Assembly: GCA_015233565.1 (NCBI GenBank)
Contig: JADFXM010000031.1
Span: forward strand, 23,786-87,785
Direction: 5' to 3'
Origin: Candidatus Rifleibacteriota bacterium
Lineage (GTDB): Bacteria > Muiribacteriota > Ozemobacteria > Ozemobacterales > Ozemobacteraceae
Length of the DNA stretch: 64,000 nucleotides
Both the position numbers and the translations under genes were made by a program. Positions 29,161 to 36,809 of the stretch are shown in pieces; the stretch's first letter is position 1, and the number at the start of each line of letters is the position of its first letter. Under the pieces are notes generated by a model that had not been told where the DNA came from, searched no databases, and saw nothing but the letters and a program-made list of their open reading frames with translations.

Positions 29161-29411
29161 ACTTGGAAATGCTTCGACCAATCCAACTCAATTTTGACCG
29201 TAACCAGAAATTCCAATTGGGAGTTTCGTCAAAAGAATTTGAGGAAACGGCAACCTTGTTTTTTCAGATGGAGAGTTAGGAAGTGTGCGAAAAGAATTCA
29301 TCTCACCCGAGGCTGGTTTCGCAGAAGTTGGAGTTGTGAAAATTTTTTTTGGATGAAAATTTCCAGATTTTGCTAGAACCTAAATTATTCTGGAATTCTA
29401 TTGGAGATAAA

Positions 29412-32123
29412 ATGACTTGGAGAAATCGGCCGTTTGGAATTTTGTTCCGAACAGTTAGTTTTTTTCTTCTCGTGATGATTATTTCCCTGGGTTCTTTTGC
29501 CGTCTTCATTTGGCCACTCCTGAGAAATACTCTCGAAAAAAGTCTTGAGAAGCAGGCTAGGACTCTAAGTTCATCGGTAGCACAAGTTATTATTTCTTCG
29601 ATCGTTACGGAGGATTTTGGCACAGCTGTTGAACATTGCACGAAAGTTCTTTCTGAAACTGAAATGGTTAGATATATTGTTGTTACACGGAAAGATGGTT
29701 TTTCTTTAGTACATTTCCCCGGAGGATGGCGTCAGGAAACTCTTCAAGGGAGATGGAATCCCCCGGAAAATTTCATTGCAAGCGGGGGAATCTGTAAGAA
29801 TGAACTTGGGCAAGATGAAGAAGTATATTCATTTTCATCTCCTCTAAAATATTTCAATATTGATTGGGGAGCTATCCACATAGGAATTTCGATTTTTTCC
29901 TATCAGAAAGATCTGCGAAAGATTTTCCGTTCAACTGTTTTAATGATTGTAATCTGTGTTATTGGTGGAATGTTTTTGTCAATTTTCTTTTCCCGCCGAT
30001 TGGTTCGTCCTTTGCATCTTCTTGAAAATTTCGTCGGGTCGGTTTCCAGCGGAAATATCTCTGCACGAATTCAAATAAAAACAAGTGATGAAATAGAAAA
30101 CCTCGCCAATGCCTTTAATCAGATGCTCGATGCGCTTGAGAAAAGTCGTGAAGAGCTGATTACAGCTGAAGAATATGCCTACAATGTAATTCGCTCAATT
30201 CGGGACATGGTTTTTGTACTTTCTCCATCAGGTGAAATAACACGTGTTAACGAGGAAACGATTTTGGCATTAGGGTATCCTGAGGAAAAAATCCTGGGAC
30301 AGCCATTTAGCCAGTACATTTCAAATGAAAGTGGAATATTTCGCTTTACCTGGGACAAACTCATCGCTGAGGGACGCTTGTACAATCATGAACTGAGTAT
30401 TCTTTGCAAGGATGGAAAGACAATTTCAACCTTGTTTTCCGGAACTGTTATGACAGATAAATCGGGAAAACAGATTGGAGTTGTTGTTATTGTAAAGGAT
30501 ATTTCTGAACTTAGGAAGGCCCAAGTTCAATTGATAAAAGCTATGAAAGAAGCTGAAGAAGCCAACAGGGCAAAAAGCGATTTTTTGCGTAATGTAAGCC
30601 ATGAACTTCGTACTCCAATGAACGGAATCCTTGGAATGACCGAATTCCTCTTAGATACTAAATTAACAGATGAACAGCGAAGATTCACCCAGATGTGTAG
30701 GATGAGTGGGCAAAATCTTCTTGATATCATTAATGATGTCCTTGATTTTTCGAATATTGAAGCGGGAAAGTTAAAAATCGAAAATATGGCTTTCGATCTT
30801 CGAATGACCGTTGAAGATTCAGTTGAGTTAATTTCCACCAGAGCCCATGAGAAGGGGATTGAAATCGGGTTACTTATCGACGAGGAAGTAGGAGGCCAGT
30901 TCATCGGAGATCCCGGAAGAATCAGGCAGATTCTTTTAAACCTCCTGGGAAATGCGGTTAAGTTCACAAAAAAGGGTGAAGTTTTCATTCATTTGAAAAA
31001 TAAATTTGATGATGATTGTTCAAGCCTTCTTGAAGCCTCTATTACAGATACTGGAATTGGAATTCCCAAGGAATGCAGAGATAGACTTTTCCTGGCATTC
31101 TCTCAAGCTGATGGCTCTCATACCAGGCAATTTGGAGGGGCTGGCCTTGGATTAGTCATTGCCAGAAGCCTTATTGAAATGATGCACGGCGAAATTGGAT
31201 TTGAAAGTACTGAAGGAGTGGGTTCAAAGTTCTGGTTTACAATTCGTCTGGAAAAACAGCGGAGCCCTGTTCCTAAATTCCTTGTTCAACCTGAAATTGT
31301 AAAAGGTGCCAAAATACTTGTTGTTGATGACCATCCAATTCATAGAAAAATTATTGGAGAGTATTTGACTTCCTGGGAATGCAAATTCGCCGAAGCTTTT
31401 TCCCCTTCAGGTGCATTGGAGCTTCTTAGAAAAGCTGCTTCAGAAAACGACCCTTTTCAGGTTGCAATTGTTGACTTTTCCATGTCTTTGCCTGATGTAA
31501 GCTTATTTTGCCAGATTTTAAAAAATGATGAAGCTTTGAAAGACACTCTTATGATCCTTTTGACTTCAATCGGAAAACGAGGCGACGCAATGAAGATGCG
31601 GGACATTGGGTTTAAAGCCTACCTGACAAAACCAATCAGACATTTTCAGCTTTTCGAATGTCTTTCAACTGTCCTTGCTTCATCAAATCACAAGTTAGAT
31701 GTTCCAATTATTACAAAATACTCCCTGGCTGAAAAAAAGAAACAGAGTTATCGAATCCTTATGGCTCTCGACGATTTCCAGGAAACCAAAAGATTGCAAA
31801 AGATGATAGAGAAAAATGGATACTGTTCTGAACTTGTAGAAAACGGTATGGGATTGGTGAACGCGGTTAAGTCTTCCAATTTCGATTTAGTTTTTATAGA
31901 TGTTTCTTTTTCCGAAGTGGATGCTAAAGAAATAACTAAAATGATACGAAATTTGGAGAATGTCTCGAATAAACATCTTTCAGTTATTTTGTTGACTGGC
32001 TTGTTGACTATCGAAGCTCGGGAACAGCTCCTTTCCATCGGAATGGATGAATATTTGGAAAAACCCGTTCGACAAAAAGAGCTTCAGGCCATTTTGCTGA
32101 AATTCCTCCCTTCAGGGGAGTAA
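29412..32123 (+). CDS. Membrane hybrid histidine kinase with two receiver domains
   Basis: 903 residues from ATG 29412, with TTGGAG upstream; the extension to 29349 lacks a site. Two transmembrane segments (about 10-34 and 178-200) frame a periplasmic sensor of about 140 residues. A HAMP domain (about 200-255), a PAS domain (about 265-385), HisKA with NVSHELRTPMNG (His 397), HATPase with NLLGNAVKFT, DTGIGIP and GAGLGLVIA, and then two receivers follow: KILVVDDHP near 634 and a more divergent RILMALDDF near 779, each with an Asp in the phosphorylation strand (VDFSM, IDVSF). There is no output domain. It probably senses the ligand of the adjacent PhnD-like protein. Confidence 0.93.
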   Translation: MTWRNRPFGILFRTVSFFLLVMIISLGSFAVFIWPLLRNTLEKSLEKQARTLSSSVAQVIISSIVTEDFGTAVEHCTKVLSETEMVRYIVVTRKDGFSLVHFPGGWRQETLQGRWNPPENFIASGGICKNELGQDEEVYSFSSPLKYFNIDWGAIHIGISIFSYQKDLRKIFRSTVLMIVICVIGGMFLSIFFSRRLVRPLHLLENFVGSVSSGNISARIQIKTSDEIENLANAFNQMLDALEKSREELITAEEYAYNVIRSIRDMVFVLSPSGEITRVNEETILALGYPEEKILGQPFSQYISNESGIFRFTWDKLIAEGRLYNHELSILCKDGKTISTLFSGTVMTDKSGKQIGVVVIVKDISELRKAQVQLIKAMKEAEEANRAKSDFLRNVSHELRTPMNGILGMTEFLLDTKLTDEQRRFTQMCRMSGQNLLDIINDVLDFSNIEAGKLKIENMAFDLRMTVEDSVELISTRAHEKGIEIGLLIDEEVGGQFIGDPGRIRQILLNLLGNAVKFTKKGEVFIHLKNKFDDDCSSLLEASITDTGIGIPKECRDRLFLAFSQADGSHTRQFGGAGLGLVIARSLIEMMHGEIGFESTEGVGSKFWFTIRLEKQRSPVPKFLVQPEIVKGAKILVVDDHPIHRKIIGEYLTSWECKFAEAFSPSGALELLRKAASENDPFQVAIVDFSMSLPDVSLFCQILKNDEALKDTLMILLTSIGKRGDAMKMRDIGFKAYLTKPIRHFQLFECLSTVLASSNHKLDVPIITKYSLAEKKKQSYRILMALDDFQETKRLQKMIEKNGYCSELVENGMGLVNAVKSSNFDLVFIDVSFSEVDAKEITKMIRNLENVSNKHLSVILLTGLLTIEAREQLLSIGMDEYLEKPVRQKELQAILLKFLPSGE

Positions 32124-32778
32124 TACCAATCCCACAAAATAATAACCTAACTTTTTTGACGGCTTACAGTGCCAGAGGCTTGATCAAACCTATAAATTTG
32201 CGTGAGTATTTTTAATTATTGGTATAATACCAATTTTATTAATCCGTAGGTATGCTTAAATCCTCCAAAAAAAGATTTTCCATAAAATCATTGGAAAGGT
32301 TTGGACGTTTTTCTGAATATTCAATTTTTTTCGAATAAGGTTGCTTCATCGCCTTTGGCTCCCAACGTTGTCGGAAAATTTCTTCAGCAGCCAAGAAGAT
32401 TGAAACCCACGAACTAATTATGAATGATATAAAATCTTTTTAAAGAAGAAGTGCCACCAAAAAAGCGAAGTTGGTTAAATCGGATGTTCCATCTGCGCAT
32501 GGTGCAGTGTTGAAGCAAATCAATGGGCAAAATTGGAGAATATTTTAAAAATTGGCACAAAACTTTTGAAACAATCTACAATAGTGATTTTCACTCAAAT
32601 AAATTATGGCTACGCACTTTTTCAAACTCGCTTTCTTTCTATTTTCTAGTGCTGATTTTAGATCATTTTCCCGTTGGAACATCAGTTAAATAAAAAAATC
32701 TTGCACTGTTAGAATTTGGGCATTAATGCGTTTTTTCAGACTATTTTGAAAAAATATGCAATTTTTTTTTTTTTTTGT
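32124..32778. other. AT-rich intergenic region with TAATACCAAT inverted elements
   Basis: No gene is supported. TAATACCAAT at 32121-32130 overlaps the kinase stop codon, and the complementary ATTGGTAT with a second TAATACCAAT forms the palindrome at 32218-32234, followed by TTTTATT. A homologous arrangement is at 23174-23394. The palindrome could work as a weak terminator. The rest, to a run of about 15 T ending near 32776, shows nothing. Confidence 0.5.
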
Positions 32779-32784
32779 TATAAT
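32779..32784 (+). promoter_or_regulatory. -10 box of a possible promoter for the small ORF
   Basis: A perfect TATAAT at 32779-32784 preceded by a long T tract; a proper -35 box is not evident. The expected start is near 32791, 45 bases before the small ORF. Confidence 0.5.
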
Positions 32785-32835
32785 TCTTTCTTGGAAGTTC
32801 CTCCATCAGGAAAAGTTGCCGGGAGGTGTCGAGGA

Positions 32836-32925
32836 ATGAAACGCTCTAAAGATGTCAGCTCACCGGGGTCGAAACCGTTGTTTACTTATGGTGATTATCC
32901 AGCAGCTTATGCTAGAAAACCATGA
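32836..32925 (+). CDS. Small ORF of 29 codons upstream of the collagen-like gene
   Basis: ATG 32836 is preceded by GGGAGG nine bases upstream and by a TATAAT box. The product, 29 residues beginning MKRSKDVSSPGSKPLF and ending GDYPAAYARKP, is basic and has a well-balanced composition with aromatic residues, unlike the AT-rich surroundings. GC content rises sharply over about 130 bases. It lies 63 bases before the collagen-like lipoprotein gene. It may be a real small protein or a leader peptide; the same bases could also be a structured leader, since CCTCC/GGAGG and GGTG/CACC can pair. I do not recognise a family. Confidence 0.45.
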   Translation: MKRSKDVSSPGSKPLFTYGDYPAAYARKP

Positions 32926-32988
32926 CTGATTCAATATATTTTTTGTTCTACAAACGAGAGAAAAAAAAATTATTATAAGGATCATTTT

Positions 32989-35208
32989 ATGAAACGTTTT
33001 ATTTTTCTGTGTTTATTTTGTGCCCTAATCTTTTTTGTGGCCTGCAACTCCGGGGGTGGGGGCGGGTCTGGAAATCCGATTAGTCCGTTAAATTCCCTTT
33101 CAACCCCAAGTGGGAACTGTGCCTTGTCTGGGAAAATCTCCGGAACCGGAAGCCTTGGAAACATCAAAGTTTATTTGTGTCCTGTTGATTCTGATGGTCC
33201 TCCAGCGGTGTATGATATTCGAGGCGCCCTAAGAATGGATCAACAGGCAGCTTATTATCAATCATTAACAAATAACAATGGAGAATTTACTTTCACAAAT
33301 ATTGCAACCGGTACATATAATTTGATTGCCCAGAGAAGTCGATTTGAAAGTGCGGTTGTTCAAAATGTTTCTCTTTCGGTACAAGCAAATACAGTTGATC
33401 TGGGAGATGTAAAGTTAACTCCCACCGGAGAAGTTGCCGGTTCAATTCAACAGGATGGGGTTGCAAAACCCGGGGTAATTGCTTATATTAAAGGAACTTC
33501 ATTTGCAGCATTTTCCAATGATCAGGGCACTTTCGTGATTTCGGGAGTCCCAGTTGGAAATTATTCAATTAGCGTTTTCTATCCAAGTCTCAAAGCGATT
33601 AATGTTCCTACAGTTTCTGTATTAGCAGCACAATCTGCAACTATATCCAGCATAATTACATTGATTCGTGATGATTCCTTCTTCTCAGGATACAGTATTT
33701 TATGGAAAGGAAGTTTTTCATCAAATTCAGACCCTGCACTTCAGAACCCCCAGAAAAACTGGGGATATTACAATATAGCCGACAAAAAATCGTATATTTT
33801 TGATGGTTCAAATTGGCAAATCTTGACAATCGATGGTGCAACCGGGGCAACTGGTGCTCAGGGGGCAACCGGAGTTCAGGGGGCAAGCGGAGTTCAGGGA
33901 GTTACAGGTGCGACCGGAGCCAATGGCGCAAGTATTATTTGGAAGGGCTCTTTGGCAAATAATCCAACCTCTCCAGTAATAAATTGGGCTTATTATAATC
34001 TCACGTCTCAAAAGGCTTATATTTATGATGGAACCACCTGGAATGTTCTTGCCCAGGATGGCTCAATAGGCGCAGTCGGAGCTACCGGTTCAACCGGCGC
34101 GGCGGGAGCAAGCATTGCCTGGAAGGGCTCACTATCTGTCGCCCCCGCGTCTCCGTCGCTGAATTGGGGTTATTATAATACAATTTTGAAAAAATCCGAA
34201 ATTTATGATGGATTTGGTTGGCAGACATTAGCAGTAGATGGGGTAATTGGGCAACAAGGTCCGACAGGCCCTACAGGCTCTACAGGCTCTACAGGCTCTA
34301 CAGGCTCTACAGGCTCTACAGGTTCTACCGGTTCTACAGGTTCTACAGGGAGTACCGGTTCTACAGGCCCTACAGGCTCCCAAGGAATTGGAATAATCTG
34401 GAAGGGATCTTCAGCAACTCCTCCCGACGGCGCACTTGTTAACTGGGCTTATTATAATACTTCCACAAAAAAATCATATTTGTATGACGGAAGCGATTGG
34501 CAAATCCTTAGCCAGGATGGAAATGATGGCGCTGTTGGCCCCACTGGAGTGGGTCTCAAAGGCGACACCGGTTCGACAGGTTCCACAGGCTCTACAGGTG
34601 TTGCTGGCCCAGTCGGCCTCCAAGGCAACACCGGAAACACAGGCCCCACCGGCCCCCAAGGCAACACAGGAGACACAGGTCCAACCGGTCCCATAGGCCC
34701 AACCGGCTACTCAGGTAACACAGGCCCCACCGGTCCCCTGGGCCCGACAGGCTACACAGGTTCCACTGGTGTGACAGGTGTAACTGGTCCTACAGGAGCA
34801 ACAGGCCGCACTGGAGCGACGGGTCCAACAGGTGCTACTGGTTCGACAGGCCCAACAGGTGTGACGGGTATGACTGGTCCAACAGGTGCTTCCGGCGATA
34901 CTGGTGATACAGGCCCCACAGGCTCCACGGGTAGGACAGGTTCCACAGGTGCAACGGGTTCCACAGGTGCAACGGGTTCCACAGGCGCAACGGGTTCCAC
35001 AGGCGCAACGGGTTCCACAGGTGCAACAGGCCCCACCGGCACCACAGGCACCACAGGTCCCAAAGGCCCGACAGGCGATATGGGCACTACCGGTGCTTCC
35101 GGCGAAACTGGTGATATAGGCACCACAGGCCCCACAGGCCCCACAGGCCCAGAAGGCCCCTCAGGCGCTGCAGACGGTGCAATTGAAAAAGGCTGGAGTT
35201 ATGCCTGA
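32989..35208 (+). CDS. Collagen-like repeat lipoprotein
   Basis: 739 residues with a lipoprotein signal (IFFVACNS) and a Gly-rich linker. Residues about 45-220 hold two carboxypeptidase-regulatory-like beta-sandwich parts (GEFTFTNIATGTYNLIAQ and GTFVISGVPVGNYSIS). Then a 35-residue unit IxWKGSxxxxP...NWGYYN...YDGxxWQxL occurs four times, alternating with collagen-like Gly-x-Thr blocks: short blocks near 285 and 365, a GSTGST block near 425-460, and a long one from 512 to 725. The tail is AADGAIEKGWSYA. Such Gly-X-Y stretches form triple helices in bacterial surface proteins. It is probably an outer-membrane-anchored trimeric fibre. The GST block is a nine-base tandem DNA repeat and could vary in length. 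Confidence 0.9.
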   Translation: MKRFIFLCLFCALIFFVACNSGGGGGSGNPISPLNSLSTPSGNCALSGKISGTGSLGNIKVYLCPVDSDGPPAVYDIRGALRMDQQAAYYQSLTNNNGEFTFTNIATGTYNLIAQRSRFESAVVQNVSLSVQANTVDLGDVKLTPTGEVAGSIQQDGVAKPGVIAYIKGTSFAAFSNDQGTFVISGVPVGNYSISVFYPSLKAINVPTVSVLAAQSATISSIITLIRDDSFFSGYSILWKGSFSSNSDPALQNPQKNWGYYNIADKKSYIFDGSNWQILTIDGATGATGAQGATGVQGASGVQGVTGATGANGASIIWKGSLANNPTSPVINWAYYNLTSQKAYIYDGTTWNVLAQDGSIGAVGATGSTGAAGASIAWKGSLSVAPASPSLNWGYYNTILKKSEIYDGFGWQTLAVDGVIGQQGPTGPTGSTGSTGSTGSTGSTGSTGSTGSTGSTGSTGPTGSQGIGIIWKGSSATPPDGALVNWAYYNTSTKKSYLYDGSDWQILSQDGNDGAVGPTGVGLKGDTGSTGSTGSTGVAGPVGLQGNTGNTGPTGPQGNTGDTGPTGPIGPTGYSGNTGPTGPLGPTGYTGSTGVTGVTGPTGATGRTGATGPTGATGSTGPTGVTGMTGPTGASGDTGDTGPTGSTGRTGSTGATGSTGATGSTGATGSTGATGSTGATGPTGTTGTTGPKGPTGDMGTTGASGETGDIGTTGPTGPTGPEGPSGAADGAIEKGWSYA
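34276..34374 (+). repeat. Nine-base tandem repeat encoding Gly-Ser-Thr
   Basis: GGCTCTACA is repeated five times perfectly at 34276-34320 and continues in imperfect copies to about 34374. A multiple of three keeps the reading frame, so slippage would only change the length of the fibre. Confidence 0.85.
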
Positions 35209-35214
35209 TTGCTC

Positions 35215-35244
35215 AGCCAATCCCACCCTTTCGTGGGATTGGCT
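35215..35244 (+). terminator. Hairpin 1 after the collagen-like gene
   Basis: AGCCAATCCCAC pairs perfectly with GTGGGATTGGCT around CCTTTC, seven bases after the stop codon. No T run follows. Confidence 0.5.
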
Positions 35245-35275
35245 ATGGTAACCACATAGCTAGAAAATTGAGATT

Positions 35276-35304
35276 GGTTGGCTGTCCCCTCGTGACGGCC
35301 AACC
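35276..35304 (+). other. Hairpin 2
   Basis: GGTTGGCTGTC pairs with GACGGCCAACC (one G-U pair) around a seven-base loop. Second of four hairpins within 210 bases. Confidence 0.5.
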
Positions 35305-35320
35305 AGGAGCTCAGAATAAG

Positions 35321-35373
35321 TGGATATCGCAGAACATGTCGACCTAAATTGATTTCAGCGATATCCATTTTTT
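35321..35373 (+). terminator. Hairpin 3 with T run (intrinsic terminator)
   Basis: TGGATATCGC (35321-35330) pairs with GCGATATCCA (35358-35367), followed by TTTTTT. The loop is 27 bases, long for a terminator, but the T run makes this the best terminator of the group. Confidence 0.6.
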
Positions 35374-35387
35374 GTTTGTGAAAAGTT

Positions 35388-35422
35388 CAGCCTCGCTTTG
35401 GCGATCAACCAAAGCGAGGCTG
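35388..35422 (+). other. Hairpin 4, perfect 14-bp stem
   Basis: CAGCCTCGCTTTGG pairs perfectly with CCAAAGCGAGGCTG around CGATCAA. It lies after the likely terminator, so it may belong to a separate transcript or be a DNA cruciform-type site. Confidence 0.5.
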
Positions 35423-35463
35423 TTCATCTATTCGGATCAGGTTTGCAGAGACCCTAATCCGCC

Positions 35464-35916
35464 TTAATCCGAAGTTCCAAGAAAAAAATGGCACCAAACA
35501 GAAATGGGATGATTATTTGAGCCTATTCTTTCCTAAAAAAAACTGTCCATGTATTGTCTCGGAAATCATTATCCCAAGAGAGTACCCAAAGGTTTACACG
35601 GACAGAGTCTTTTTTTTGCAATCTGAATTTAACCATATTTCATTGATCCAATCAAAATCCCATCCATCTACCGAGTTTGGAACTTCGGATTAATCCGAAG
35701 TTCCCGAGTGAAAAAGCCATCTTGTTATGACCTGAAGCCAAAAAGAAGCCTTTTTTACCTGCTTTTTCTGTCCATGTAAATTTGACGCCTGAAAATAGCA
35801 TTTGAAGATGGTTTCAAGGGTTTTCCTACTGTTCAGTAAAAACCGTCTGCAAAATGCCTTAAATTCGTTTACAGATCAGGATTTCAATAGATTTTGCGTC
35901 CGGAACTTCGGATTAA
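35464..35916. repeat. Two tandem inverted-repeat (MITE-like) elements
   Basis: Element 1 runs 35464-35693 and element 2 runs 35690-35916, 230 and 227 bases. Each begins with TTAATCCGAAGTTCC and ends with GGAACTTCGGATTAA, perfect 15-base terminal inverted repeats. Where they meet, the ends form a perfect 26-base palindrome (35679-35704). The interiors are diverged but both contain CTGTCCATGTA. No transposase is encoded. Confidence 0.7.
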
Positions 35917-35934
35917 TCATAAATCGCTAAATTT

Positions 35935-36498
35935 CTAGCTTTTCCCGATCGAAAAGGCTTCACCAAGGTATTTCCCAACCGTGTAGTATTTTCTTATTTC
36001 CGGTGCATAAATGAGAGGTTTGATTTTTTCCATATCGGGCAATTCCTTACTATCCAGACATTCATTATCAACTTTAACATCCATAATTTCCCCGATGAAT
36101 TGAGTGTGGAGGCCTATTTCAACGGTCTGAATTACCTTGCATTCCAAAATCATCGGAAATTCATCAAGGTAAGGAGCATCGACAAGGTTGCTTTTAATTG
36201 GAGTCAGCTTTTTAACAGAAATCTTATCCTCGTCTCTACCAGAAACCATTCCGAAATAGTCAGCGAACTTTACCAAATTTTCGGAAGGAACATTGACAGT
36301 GAATGCTTTCTTTTCCATAAGATTTGAATAGGTTTCGGTTGCTTTTCTGAGAGATACTCCAACGCAGGGTGGCTTGGAACAACAAATTCCACCCCATGCT
36401 GCTGCCATTGCATTGGGTTTTCCATTTTTTCCCCATGTACAAATGACCCATGTGGGAGTAGGAAAAATAATTGTTTTAGGTCCAAATGATCTCTTCAT
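35935..36498 (-). CDS. Flavin reductase-like (flavoredoxin) protein
   Basis: 187 residues, the usual size for the FMN-binding split-barrel flavin reductase family. Visible features are NAMAAAWGGICCSKPPCVGVSLRKATETYSN for FMN contact, AFTVNVPSENLVKFADYFGMVSGRDEDK, a central LECKVIQTVEIGLHTQFIGEIMDV and the C-terminal YTVGKYLGEAFSIGK. Relatives reduce FMN with NAD(P)H or carry electrons. A CC pair at about residues 39-40 is uncommon and might be redox active. It is a single gene downstream (on the minus strand) of about 310 bases without other genes; its 3' end abuts the repeat elements. Confidence 0.85.
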   Translation of the reverse strand: MKRSFGPKTIIFPTPTWVICTWGKNGKPNAMAAAWGGICCSKPPCVGVSLRKATETYSNLMEKKAFTVNVPSENLVKFADYFGMVSGRDEDKISVKKLTPIKSNLVDAPYLDEFPMILECKVIQTVEIGLHTQFIGEIMDVKVDNECLDSKELPDMEKIKPLIYAPEIRKYYTVGKYLGEAFSIGKS

Positions 36499-36809
36499 AC
36501 AGTTTTACGTAAAATCTCTAACAATTTCGGTTTGATGTTCTCTGTGTATTTGCGAAAGAGCGAATCCATAAAGCTGAGCTTTGTCGAAAAGTGCCACCAA
36601 ACCCTCTTTATTGAGATACTACATCTTACCTCCTCTTGATTTTATTATGGCTCAAATACCCTTAAGTGGTCAGCGTATTTGGGAACCTACTTTTTTCTTT
36701 AGTGTCCTTAATTTTAATTGCTTAAAATCAATGCTGATTTTTGGAACAAAACGTTGAAATATCTGCCATTCCCAAGGCGGTTCTTTCTTCAGGGAGAATA
36801 AAACGGGGG
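36499..36809. other. Intergenic region without recognised features
   Basis: About 310 bases between the anti-sigma gene (upstream end at right) and the flavin reductase gene, both on the minus strand. I see no gene, strong hairpin or clear promoter boxes. Confidence 0.4.

Noticed and set aside
32548..32566. TTGGCACAAAACTTTTGA as a sigma-54 promoter
   Set aside because: The -24 part fits but the -12 GC is missing (TT in its place).
32791..32925. Known riboswitch before the collagen-like gene
   Set aside because: Local pairing exists, but I could not match cyclic-di-GMP, SAM, cobalamin, TPP, FMN or similar consensus cores; the small ORF explains the sequence better.
34452..35144. Open frames on both strands across the collagen block
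   Set aside because: The repeat keeps several frames open; only the frame with lipobox and domains is a gene.
33835..35160. CRISPR-like array from regular repeats
   Set aside because: The repeats are coding Gly-X-Y units with no unique spacers of constant length and no cas genes.
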